Shown piece by piece: positions 49,531-57,452 of a DNA stretch of 64,000 nucleotides (position 1 is the first letter of the stretch; each line of letters starts with the position of its first letter). The DNA comes from Salinicola salarius (GTDB lineage: Bacteria; Pseudomonadota; Gammaproteobacteria; Pseudomonadales; Halomonadaceae). The position numbers and the translations under genes are program-made. Where the stretch lies: the NCBI RefSeq assembly GCF_002179555.1, contig NZ_NHOU01000004.1, positions 62,001 to 126,000 on the forward strand. The letters run 5' to 3'. The notes beneath the pieces are model-generated. The model was not told the DNA's origin, ran no database searches, and saw only the letters and a program-made list of their open reading frames with translations.

Positions 49531-49738
49531 TTGGGCATGCTCCACTGGCAGTTGGGCTTGGTCAGCGCCCTTTTACTAGCGTTGAGCGTAGGGGCCGTGC
49601 TGGCCTTTCTAGTCGGCCTGCTATGCATTCGCCGCAAGAGCATCTACTTCGTGATGCTGACGTTGGCTCTGACCCAGATGGCCTATTTTCTCGCCTACAC
49701 CCTGAGCAACTGGACGGGCGGTGACAACGGCTTGCTGG
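49531..49738 (+). pseudogene. Fragment of a LivM-type branched-chain amino acid ABC permease
   Basis: About 70 residues read ALLLALSVGAVLAFLVGLL, IRRKSIYFVMLTLALTQMAYF and SNWTGGDNGLLG, the signature region of LivM permeases. Both the beginning and the end of the gene are missing; the frame then runs into unrelated sequence. It suggests a former amino-acid or amide ABC importer in this block. Confidence 0.65.
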
Positions 49739-49848
49739 GGAGGCAGCAGCTTGGCTACCACGGCTTGCCGACGCTCCTCGGAGTAACGAGGAATGAGTGT
49801 CTCCTTTCGCCCCTTGGTCGGTTTATAGGAACAGGTATCAGAGGGCAC
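49738..49848 (-). pseudogene. N-terminal fragment of a transposase OrfA-like protein
   Basis: On the minus strand LIPRYSEERRQAVVAKLLPPQ resembles the start of helix-turn-helix OrfA proteins of IS3-like elements, then breaks off where the LivM fragment begins. Only about 25 recognisable residues remain. Confidence 0.45.
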
Positions 49849-49849
49849 G

Positions 49850-49982
49850 ACACTTATCCTGACACTGAGGGGCGTGCAGAGACCTCAAGGCGGGCGATGA
49901 GCAAAACCTACAGATCAGGCACTTAACCATTTTTCCGCCGTATCACGCCTGACCTCAATTTAAGCTCAGACCAATTTCTTTC
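49850..49982. other. Scrambled remnant sequence left of the GntR promoter
   Basis: No gene or convincing repeat is visible here; it is probably debris from insertion sequences whose pieces lie just upstream. Confidence 0.4.
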
Positions 49983-50028
49983 TTGACAGGTTGGAGGAGG
50001 AGCGCCTATAAATTTATTATAACTATTA
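49983..50028 (+). promoter_or_regulatory. Promoter and possible operator of the GntR regulator gene
   Basis: TTGACA at 49983-49988 and TATAAA at 50007-50012, spacer 18. The AT-rich motif TTTATTATAACTATTA (50013-50028) directly follows and matches 14 of 16 bases upstream of the M24 gene (54473-54488), so it may be the regulator's own site. Confidence 0.55.
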
Positions 50029-50049
50029 TTATAGATTAGGTTCATAAAA

Positions 50050-50826
50050 ATGGTACAGATGTACACAAACAAGCGGCAAAAAATCGCTGACCTGATCTGC
50101 GAGGACGTCAAGCGTTGGATTGTCAGGGAGAACCTAAAGCCAGGTGACCGTCTACCCAATGAAAAGGCCCTCATGGAGCGCTATGAGTGCGCCAAAGCAA
50201 CGATTCGAGAGGCTCTGCATGCGCTCGAAGTAGAGGGGCTTGTCATACTCAAGACTGGCCCAGGTGGTGGCGCCATCATCAATGAAGCCACCAGCGAGCC
50301 AGTCTCACGCGCACTTCGCAATTTCCTGCATTTTCAGCGAGTCGACGGTAGTCAGGTTTATCAGTTACGCCGCGTCGTAGAAGTTGAGATCGCGTCATCG
50401 GTCGTGGGGCGACTCAATGATGAAGCCATCAGTCATCTAAAGGAAAATATTGCGCGTTGCCGCCTACCACACGAAGGTGAGGAACTGCAGCGACAGCACC
50501 GCGTACTTGAGCTGGATTTTCATAATACTCTGGCCGAATATTGCCCCAATCCTCTCTTGCGATTTATGGGCCAGTTCTTAAACGATTTTCTCAGGGATCT
50601 CGTGATCCTGAAGAAAGCTTACGTACCTGAACGCTTTATATTTGATCAAGCCAATATTGACTATCATGTCGCACTTCTCGATGCGCTTGTGGCTGAGGAT
50701 AGCCAGCTTGTACGGCAGATCATGAACGAGCATATGTGCGATGCCGAAACCCATTTGACGGCGCTGGAGGGTGTGGTTGCTGACCAGTTTCTGGTCAATG
50801 ATGCTTTGGACAGAGAACTATATTGA
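50050..50826 (+). CDS. GntR family regulator, FadR subfamily
   Basis: 258 aa. The winged helix-turn-helix (about 8-75) includes GDRLPNEKALMERYECAKATIREALHALEVEGLV; the C-terminal all-helical FCD ligand domain (about 90-240) includes VYQLRRVVEVEIAS and an HRVLELDFHNTLAEY metal-binding-type segment. Such regulators respond to carboxylates or related catabolites. It sits in front of the TRAP operon and probably represses it when the substrate is absent; inferred. Confidence 0.9.
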   Translation: MVQMYTNKRQKIADLICEDVKRWIVRENLKPGDRLPNEKALMERYECAKATIREALHALEVEGLVILKTGPGGGAIINEATSEPVSRALRNFLHFQRVDGSQVYQLRRVVEVEIASSVVGRLNDEAISHLKENIARCRLPHEGEELQRQHRVLELDFHNTLAEYCPNPLLRFMGQFLNDFLRDLVILKKAYVPERFIFDQANIDYHVALLDALVAEDSQLVRQIMNEHMCDAETHLTALEGVVADQFLVNDALDRELY

Positions 50827-50841
50827 ATATGGGGAGACCCG

Positions 50842-50858
50842 TTTCATTAGCAATGAAA
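50842..50858. promoter_or_regulatory. Small palindrome between gntR and the TRAP operon
   Basis: TTTCATT, spacer AGC, AATGAAA: a 7-bp inverted repeat 16 bp after the regulator's stop codon and 180 bp before the TRAP gene. Too weak for a terminator; possibly an operator. Confidence 0.35.
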
Positions 50859-51037
50859 ACGTAATGTAGCTACGTGAAATACGTGGCAAAAAATCCATGA
50901 GTATTTGTATATAGGAGGCTGTTCAGATTTTGTCACCACGCCACATGGTAAGAATGATTGGATGACTCCGGTACCCAAAGAGTGCTTCTAGGCACACCGC
51001 AAAGGTTGACACTTCATTTTAGTGGGAGAATAGGTAG

Positions 51038-52084
51038 ATGTATAACAACAAGTTCGCACCTAAGTCTGTTACAACCCCTGTCAAGGCAGGCTTGGCCTGT
51101 CTGGTACTGGCCGGAAGCGCCCTGGCCTTACCGGGCGCAGCGTTTGCTCAAGACGGTGACGTCATCGAGATACGCATGCAGCGCTACACTGATGCGGGAG
51201 AGGACAAGATCTTCAACCGCTACAAGGATATGCTAGCAGAAGCCAGCGATGGTCGAATCATACTCAATATTTTCCGCGGCGGAGAACTGGTGCCCAACGA
51301 TCAGATGTTCGCAGCCCTGCGCAGCGGCACTCTGCATGCCATCAACGGCTATGGCGGTTACTGGGGCGGCCAGATGGATACCGCCGTGATCGAGTCAGGC
51401 ATTCCAATGGCCTGGACCAGCCTTGAAGAGGCCCGTGAACTGTGGGACGAACGCGGGTTTGGTGACCTGTTGGCGGAGAACTACGCGCAGATGGGTGTCC
51501 ATTACGTCGCGCCGGTATTTGGAGGTAAGTTCGATTTGCTGACCAAAGAGCCAGTCGAATCCCTGGCAGATTTGAGCGAATTGAAGATTCGCGCGACTCC
51601 GTCTGCATCAGCGGTACTCGATCACTTCGACGTTCCCACAGTATTCATTCCGCCGGAGGAGTTTTATATCGCCTTGAGTACCAATTCCATTGATGGCCTG
51701 GTCTACGGAGGCCCCTATGACTATTCGGTACTCAACCTCAATGAGGTAGCCACCCACTACACCGAGCTCAACATGCTCTATCCAGGCTTCGTTGACAGTA
51801 TTTTGGTCAACCAGAATGTATGGAACAGTATGTCGGAAGAACTCCAAGAGATTTTCACGGAAGTCACCGCAGAGTGGGCCGATTACCGCCATCAGAAGTA
51901 TGTGGAGTGGAACGAGGAGGCGTCTCACCTATTCGAGATTACTAGCCTACCGGAGAGCGATGTGCAAGAGATGACCAAGGCGGCCCAGGACGTCTGGGAT
52001 GCCGAGGCCGAGAAGTCACCGCGAGCCGCAGAGGCGATCGAGATGATACGCAACATGGCTCGCGATAAGGGTCGTCTCGAATGA
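51038..52084 (+). CDS. TRAP transporter solute-binding protein (DctP family)
   Basis: Periplasmic receptor, 348 aa, with a signal peptide ending near GAAFA (residue 37). The mature part starts EIRMQRYTDAGEDKIFNRYKDML and contains the DctP motifs IRATPSASAVLDHFDVPTVFIPPEEFYIAL and DGLVYGGPYDY. The Arg in KIRATPSA is the usual carboxylate-binding residue of TRAP receptors, so the ligand should carry a carboxylate. First gene of a three-gene TRAP set; overlaps the small permease by 4 bp. Confidence 0.93.
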   Translation: MYNNKFAPKSVTTPVKAGLACLVLAGSALALPGAAFAQDGDVIEIRMQRYTDAGEDKIFNRYKDMLAEASDGRIILNIFRGGELVPNDQMFAALRSGTLHAINGYGGYWGGQMDTAVIESGIPMAWTSLEEARELWDERGFGDLLAENYAQMGVHYVAPVFGGKFDLLTKEPVESLADLSELKIRATPSASAVLDHFDVPTVFIPPEEFYIALSTNSIDGLVYGGPYDYSVLNLNEVATHYTELNMLYPGFVDSILVNQNVWNSMSEELQEIFTEVTAEWADYRHQKYVEWNEEASHLFEITSLPESDVQEMTKAAQDVWDAEAEKSPRAAEAIEMIRNMARDKGRLE

Positions 52085-52668
52085 AAGTGAGCCAAATAAT
52101 ACACCTGCTTCATGTGTGGATTAATTGGCAGGATCGCCTGAGCGAATGGCTTGGGCGGTTAGTTGCTTGGCTTGGCTTTGTTCTGGTTTGCATTCTTGTA
52201 TATGAGATAGCATCCCGACAATTGCTAAACACACCGACCAGCTGGGCACATGAGGCCTCGACCATGATTTATGGCGTCTTCGCCATTTTAGCTGGTGCCT
52301 ATACTGAAAAATGGCATGACCATGTGCGGATTGATATCTTCCATCAGCATCTATCTAAGAAAGGAAAAGCGCTGGTTTCCTTCATTATCGGCTTGCTGAC
52401 GCTGATGATTCTAACGCTGCTTTTGACTAGCGGCTATGAGTATGCCATGCAATCGGTGGCTATGCAGGAGCGCTCGTTTGGGAGTACCTGGACGCCAATA
52501 ATCTGGCCGGTGAAAGTCATGATACCGGTAGCCGTGCTGCTAATCATGCTGCAAGTGCTGGCAAATACCTTGCGTGAACTATGCATCTTGCTGGGCCACC
52601 CCCTGGGGGCCTGTCCTTTAGCAGACCACACCACCGACACCCGGAGGCGTTCAAATGGTGGACATTGA
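52081..52668 (+). CDS. TRAP transporter small permease (DctQ family)
   Basis: 195 aa with four hydrophobic helices. The conserved DctQ pattern IASRQLLNTPTSWAHEASTMIYGVF and HVRIDIFHQHLSKKGK is present. It overlaps both the receptor gene (4 bp) and the large permease gene (14 bp), giving strict co-expression. Confidence 0.92.
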   Translation: MKVSQIIHLLHVWINWQDRLSEWLGRLVAWLGFVLVCILVYEIASRQLLNTPTSWAHEASTMIYGVFAILAGAYTEKWHDHVRIDIFHQHLSKKGKALVSFIIGLLTLMILTLLLTSGYEYAMQSVAMQERSFGSTWTPIIWPVKVMIPVAVLLIMLQVLANTLRELCILLGHPLGACPLADHTTDTRRRSNGGH

Positions 52669-53977
52669 TCCCATACTACTCACACTCTTGATGTTCGGCT
52701 CCATGCTGCCTCTGATGTTCTTCGGTGTGCCGCTTGCATGGACACTGATAGGGGTGGGTAGCGGCTTCGGCTACTGGATCTGGGGTCCGGGCAGCATCGG
52801 TATCATAATGCCCTCGGTCTTCGGACTAATGAACGAGTTCATTTTGGTCGCCTTGCCGCTGTTCATCCTGATGGGAATGGTTCTTGAGCGATCAGGTATT
52901 GCCGATGACCTTTTCGAGATGATTTACAAGATCATGGGCGGCATACGCGGTGGGCTGGGCATGGGAACCGTGGTGATCTGTGCCTTGATAGCCGCCATGG
53001 TAGGCATTACCGGTGCCGCGACCGTAAGTCTGGGACTGATCGCGTTGCCCGCTATGCTTAAACGTGGCTATAGTAAGCAGCTATCGGCAGGCACTATTAT
53101 GGCAGGTGGCGCGCTGGGTTTTTTGATTCCGCCCTCGTTGGTCATGATCCTCTACGCCTTCTTGACTCGCGAATCGGTGGGCAAGCTGTTCGCGGCGGGT
53201 GTTATGCCTGGCCTGATGTTGGCCACCATCTACATGTTCTACATCGGCATTCGCTGCTACCGAAACCCAGCGCTGGGACCGGCAGTCGAAGCCTCTGAGC
53301 GGATCGATTTCTGGCAGAAAATCGTGGCATTGAAGGCCATAATCTTGCCCGGCACCCTCATTGCCGTGGTGCTTGGATCCATGGCGGCTGGCGTGGCATC
53401 CCCCACCGAGGCCGCGGCGTTGGGCGCAAGCGGTGCCATGCTCTGCGCCCTGGCTCACGGCAAGCTCAACTTCACCATGCTAAGCGGTGCGCTTTTCAGG
53501 ACGGCACGCATCATGGGCATGCTGATGTGGATCATGATCGGTGCGGTGATTTTCTCAAAGATCTACATCGCACTGGGGGCCGGCCAGGAGATTGTGGGCC
53601 TGATCATGGCCACCGAGCTGAGCCCCTATCTCGTACTTAGCGTGATTCTTCTCAGCTATTTGGTTCTGGGCATGTTCCTGGACGACTCGGCAATTCTCTT
53701 CATCACAGTGCCGCTCTACGTGCCAATCATCGTATCGTTAGGCTTTGATCCGATCTGGTTCGCTACGCTGTTCGTACTATCGATGCAGACAGCCTATCTG
53801 ACACCACCGTTTGGCTATAACTTATTCTACATGCGGTCAGTGGCACCACCGGAGGTGACGACCGGTGATCTCTATCGCTCAGTGATCCCGTTCCTGGCCA
53901 TGCAGGTACTCGGCATCGTTCTGCTGGTGATGTTTCCGCAGATCGCCCTATGGCTACCTGGACTTATCTTTGATTAG
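52655..53977 (+). CDS. TRAP transporter large permease (DctM family)
   Basis: 440 aa, about 12 helices, the sodium-coupled transport subunit. Family motifs: GVPLAWTLIGVG, LVALPLFILMGMVLERSGI, GGALGFLIPPSLVMILYA and the end region SMQTAYLTPPFGYNLFYM. With DctP and DctQ it forms one importer. The cupin gene follows after 8 bp, so it is probably in the same transcript. Confidence 0.95.
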   Translation: MVDIDPILLTLLMFGSMLPLMFFGVPLAWTLIGVGSGFGYWIWGPGSIGIIMPSVFGLMNEFILVALPLFILMGMVLERSGIADDLFEMIYKIMGGIRGGLGMGTVVICALIAAMVGITGAATVSLGLIALPAMLKRGYSKQLSAGTIMAGGALGFLIPPSLVMILYAFLTRESVGKLFAAGVMPGLMLATIYMFYIGIRCYRNPALGPAVEASERIDFWQKIVALKAIILPGTLIAVVLGSMAAGVASPTEAAALGASGAMLCALAHGKLNFTMLSGALFRTARIMGMLMWIMIGAVIFSKIYIALGAGQEIVGLIMATELSPYLVLSVILLSYLVLGMFLDDSAILFITVPLYVPIIVSLGFDPIWFATLFVLSMQTAYLTPPFGYNLFYMRSVAPPEVTTGDLYRSVIPFLAMQVLGIVLLVMFPQIALWLPGLIFD

Positions 53978-53985
53978 GATGCTTC

Positions 53986-54456
53986 GTGACTTGCCAATCA
54001 TTGTCGGTCGAACCGACACAGAAGCTCGAGGATGACAAGGTTATCTTGACGCGCTGGGATTTTGCCCCTGGTGTGGAGACTGGTTGGCACCGTCATCAGC
54101 CTGACTACATGGTTGTACCACTCGTGGATGGGGTAATGCAGTTGCATACCGATGAAGGTTGCTACGGCAGCGACGTCAAGGCCAGTGCTTCCTATCACCG
54201 GCCGGCTGACGTTAAGCACAACGTCATTAACGCTGGAGAAGACCATTTTGCCTTCGTCGAGATTGAATTTAAACCTAATCGAGAATCAACCGACACAAAC
54301 GTCATAGCTAAATTTACCATGCCGACCGCCTCCTTTTCGCGCTGTAAAAGCCGCCAAATCGCCGCCGATGGTAGCGCCCAGTTGCTCCCTCAGCTGGATC
54401 GCATGAAGGGCTTTACCCGCACCATTGCGCGCCGACTGGATAACGCCCTAAGCTGA
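53986..54456 (+). CDS. Cupin-domain protein
   Basis: 156 aa, starting at a GTG preceded by TTAGGA. One cupin barrel occupies residues 10-100: GWHRHQPDYMVVPLVDG carries the first metal-ligand set (H-x-H...) and HNVINAGEDHFAFVEIE the second strand motif. The last 45 residues are basic and not part of the barrel. It lies between the TRAP genes and the M24 gene and is surely part of the pathway; an isomerase, lyase or sensor role are all open. Confidence 0.75.
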   Translation: MTCQSLSVEPTQKLEDDKVILTRWDFAPGVETGWHRHQPDYMVVPLVDGVMQLHTDEGCYGSDVKASASYHRPADVKHNVINAGEDHFAFVEIEFKPNRESTDTNVIAKFTMPTASFSRCKSRQIAADGSAQLLPQLDRMKGFTRTIARRLDNALS

Positions 54457-54472
54457 AGGTCGATTTTATTGG

Positions 54473-54488
54473 TTTATTATAATTACTA
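54473..54488 (+). promoter_or_regulatory. AT-rich motif upstream of the M24 gene, matching the gntR promoter
   Basis: TTTATTATAATTACTA differs at 2 of 16 bases from the motif at 50013-50028. It lies 15 bp before the start codon. Could be a GntR operator or simply a -10-like AT stretch. Confidence 0.4.
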
Positions 54489-54502
54489 AGAGCTTATGAG
54501 AA

Positions 54503-55696
54503 ATGGTATATAAAAACGATTTTTTTAACTTCGATGAGTTGAACAGCAAGTCCGCGATGGCGTTCCCGCTCGATGAATACAGGGAACGAATTAAACGGCT
54601 TTCCCGCAAGTTGGAGACGCTAGAAGTGGATGCCTATCTCGGCTTCACGCCGGAAAATATGAATTATTTTACCGGCTTCGATCCATTAGGGTTGTATTTT
54701 TACCAGCATTTACTATTTGCATCCGGGATGGATTCGCCGTCTTTGATTACTCATAAATGTGAAAAAGAACTGGCACGCACACAATGCTGGATTGACGACA
54801 TCAGTATATGGCAACATGGCGATGATCCGCTGAAGATGACGGTTAATAAGCTGCGCGAGGCTGGTATCCAGAAGGGCAGCCGCGTTGGCCTTGAAATGGA
54901 CAACTGGTATTTTAAGGCGTCCACCTATAAAGGGCTTGTAGATGCCATGCCAGGTGTCGAATTTTTTGATGTGACGCAGGAAATACTTCGACTCAGAACT
55001 ATCAAGTCCTCAGCAGAAATTGCTTGCATGAGAGAGGCAGCGCGATTTTCCGACATGGGGTTCGCAGCCGCTGTGGAAGCAATACGGCCCGGTGTTTCCG
55101 AGGCTGAAATTTTGGCGCAGGTGCAGTCCAATATGACAGCTGCGGGTTCTGAATATCCCACGCTACCCTTCATAATTAACTCGGGTGCACGGAGTGGACT
55201 CTTTCACGGGGTGCCGACAGGCAAGCGTCTTGCGCAGGGAGACCCGGTGATGATCGAGATCACCGGATCTTGGAAGCGCTATAACAGCAACATCGTTCGT
55301 ACAGTCGTCGCTGGAAAGGCTACGCCAGCCCTGAACGGCCTCTGGGATATCGTGAACGAGTCTTTCTGGCGGCCTTTTGACCTCATCAAACCCGGTACGC
55401 CCGTGTCAGAACTTGATCGCCTCAGCCGCGAGATTCGCAGCCAGCATGAACCTTATATCCCTGCTCGTGCAGGCTTCGGCATGGGGCTTGCTTATCCGCC
55501 GGTATGGGCGGGTCATCCTGACATCCTCATCGGTGACGATGAGGTGCTTCAGGAGGGTATGATCTTCTCGCTTGAGCCCTCGATTGCGCAGTATCACGGC
55601 GCAACCGTTATATTTGGATACAATATCCTTGTTACTGAATCCGGTGCAGAAATCTTGCAGCAAACACCGAGGGATATCTTCGAGATCGCAGCCTGA
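54503..55696 (+). CDS. Creatinase/ectoine-hydrolase-like M24 family protein
   Basis: 397 aa with the two-domain 'pita-bread' fold of M24 enzymes. The metal ligands of true aminopeptidases are not kept: the first Asp motif reads MIEITGSWKRYNSNIVRT and the GHGIG-like segment reads GFGMGLAYPPVW. A likely catalytic His remains in GLFHGVPTGKR, and a Glu in MIFSLEPS. This matches metal-free creatinase and DoeA (ectoine hydrolase) relatives that hydrolyse amidino or cyclic amide C-N bonds. Neighbouring TRAP and ureohydrolase genes support such a substrate; the exact one is unknown. Confidence 0.82.
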   Translation: MVYKNDFFNFDELNSKSAMAFPLDEYRERIKRLSRKLETLEVDAYLGFTPENMNYFTGFDPLGLYFYQHLLFASGMDSPSLITHKCEKELARTQCWIDDISIWQHGDDPLKMTVNKLREAGIQKGSRVGLEMDNWYFKASTYKGLVDAMPGVEFFDVTQEILRLRTIKSSAEIACMREAARFSDMGFAAAVEAIRPGVSEAEILAQVQSNMTAAGSEYPTLPFIINSGARSGLFHGVPTGKRLAQGDPVMIEITGSWKRYNSNIVRTVVAGKATPALNGLWDIVNESFWRPFDLIKPGTPVSELDRLSREIRSQHEPYIPARAGFGMGLAYPPVWAGHPDILIGDDEVLQEGMIFSLEPSIAQYHGATVIFGYNILVTESGAEILQQTPRDIFEIAA

Positions 55697-55733
55697 TGCC
55701 GTTAATTTTGGTGAGTTACGCCGCTAGTATCAC

Positions 55734-56062
55734 ATGTCATTTGAGGCGGCGTTTCCCTGGCTATATCTGATTCTTACAGGTCTCTTCGAGATCGCTTGGG
55801 CCTATTCCATGAAACAATCTCATGGTCTTACGCGACTGGCCTACACCGGAATGATGCTGGTGACAATTTTGGAGAGCTTTGTGCTTTTGTCCTTGGCAAT
55901 GGTAGCTTGCCTCTTGGCACGGCCTACACCGTTTGGACTATTATATGAGCAGTTGGGGTCTTCGCCTTGGGCGTCCTGTTTCTGGGTGAACCTCTGAATA
56001 GCATACGTTTGCTGGCCGTTTTTCTCATCCTTTCTGGTATTCTAATGCTGAAATTCGCATAG
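55734..56062 (+). pseudogene. SMR transporter of the Gdx/SugE (guanidinium exporter) type, broken
   Basis: The start is intact (LYLILTGLFEIAWAYSMKQSHGLTRL, Gdx/SugE-like). One base is missing near 55900: in the next frame the protein continues GSLPLGTAYTVWTII. A TGA at 55946-55948 then replaces the glycine codon of the WTGIGAVG motif, after which AVGVFALGVLFLGEPLNS and the final helix are intact up to TAG at 56062. Repaired length would be about 109 aa. Two independent lesions mean it is not functional. Confidence 0.85.
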
Positions 56063-56147
56063 ATAAAAATAATCAGGCAGAAATACTGATTTTCAGAATC
56101 AAATCCCGTGTCGAAAATTTCGGCGCACAAACAAGGAACGCGACAAT

Positions 56148-57110
56148 ATGAACAACAGTTTTTTTCACCCCGTATCCGGTTTCGATCTACCTCGGTTTTC
56201 CGGTATACCAACTTTTATGCGCCTGCCGCATGTCGGTATTGAAGACGCGCGATTGAACGATGTTCAAATCGGTCTCGTCGGCACGCCTTGGGACAGCGGT
56301 ACTACTAACCGTCCTGGTCCGCGACATGGACCTCGCCAGATGCGAGACATGTCGACGATGATCCGCGCTGAAAATGGAGCCACAGGTGTCAGGCCCTTTG
56401 AACTTTCGAATTGCGCCGATCTTGGCGATGTGCCTATAAATCCCGCTGACTTGAATGACAGTATTTCGCGCATTACTGATTTCTTCGAAAAACTTTGCGT
56501 GGCTGGTGTGCGACCATTGACCGCTGGTGGCGATCACCTCTGCTCGTTGCCGATTTTACGCGCGATGGCAGGAGCCGAACCTTTGGGACTTATCCAGTTT
56601 GACAGTCATACTGATCTGTTTCACAGCTATTTTAACGGCTCGATGTATACCCACGGCACTCCGTTTCGTCGCGCCGTAGAGGAAGGTCTGCTTGATCCGC
56701 ACCGCATGGTTCAGATCGGCATTCGGGGAACTACTTATGACCGAGAGGATCGTGATTTTGCCAAAAGTGAAGGTATAAGGCTAATCGAGATTGATGAATT
56801 CCGCGCACGCGGCCTTGAGGACGTGATGGATGAGGCACGAGATATCGTCGGACATCGCAGCACCTATGTCACCTACGATATAGACTTTGTTGATCCCGCC
56901 TTTGCGCCTGGCACAGGTACTCCGGAGGTGGGCGGTCCCAACTCCTATGAGGCTCTACAAGTCGCACGTATGCTGCAGGGGGTCAATATTGCTGGGGCGG
57001 ATCTCGTTGAGGTATCGCCGCCTTTCGATCCTAGTGGTGGAACTGCCTATCTCGGTGTTTCAATTATGTTTGAAATATTGTGTGTCATGGCCGATTCCAG
57101 TGGTTCTTGA
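56148..57110 (+). CDS. Ureohydrolase (arginase/agmatinase superfamily)
   Basis: 320 aa. The binuclear metal site is visible: GGDHLCSLP (first His), DSHTDLFHS (Asp-x-His-x-Asp), HGTPFRRAVEEG and YDIDFVDPAFAPGTGTPE (Asp-x-Asp). GIPTFMRLPHVG at the start resembles guanidinobutyrase, guanidinopropionase and guanidine-hydrolase relatives more than arginase. It would split a guanidino compound to urea (or guanidine to urea and ammonia) plus an amine. It follows the broken Gdx-type exporter and creatinase-like gene. The last metal-site Glu region (EVSPPFDPSGGTAYLG) is normal. Confidence 0.88.
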   Translation: MNNSFFHPVSGFDLPRFSGIPTFMRLPHVGIEDARLNDVQIGLVGTPWDSGTTNRPGPRHGPRQMRDMSTMIRAENGATGVRPFELSNCADLGDVPINPADLNDSISRITDFFEKLCVAGVRPLTAGGDHLCSLPILRAMAGAEPLGLIQFDSHTDLFHSYFNGSMYTHGTPFRRAVEEGLLDPHRMVQIGIRGTTYDREDRDFAKSEGIRLIEIDEFRARGLEDVMDEARDIVGHRSTYVTYDIDFVDPAFAPGTGTPEVGGPNSYEALQVARMLQGVNIAGADLVEVSPPFDPSGGTAYLGVSIMFEILCVMADSSGS

Positions 57111-57452
57111 AACAAAGTACTGCCATGAATGTAACTTATTGTTGATTATTATCTGAATCCTTGATGCCGACGCCGAAATTATTCCCATTATCGCTCGTGC
57201 GGTATTTTTTTCTTACTCGCTCTGCGCATCTCGGGACCCGCTTAGATCACTGTCAGATGGTCCAACAAATGGAGACCACTTTAGTTTTTAACGACAGAGT
57301 TCACCTCAACCGGAAGTTGCGGATGCACGCGACTGAACTCTAGCATGCGCTCGGCCGGACCCTTGCCAACGGCGTTCGCGATGCAGCGTCGGTCTCCGGT
57401 TAGGAGCTGCACTAGCGACGTCCCGATTACTGCCATGTATAGGAGTACAAGC
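57111..57452. other. Gene-free stretch between ureohydrolase and amidohydrolase
   Basis: AT-rich on the left, GC-rich on the right. A minus-strand frame (57281-57463) reads like a protein C-terminus (RMLEFSRVHPQLPVEVN) and may be a degraded gene, but I cannot name it. AGGAG at 57441-57445 serves the amidohydrolase start. It probably marks a join between two pieces of different origin. Confidence 0.45.

Noticed and set aside
55697-55733. Guanidine riboswitch upstream of the Gdx-type gene
   Set aside because: Only 37 bp separate it from the M24 gene, too short for a known guanidine riboswitch, and no hairpin pair with the expected loops is visible.
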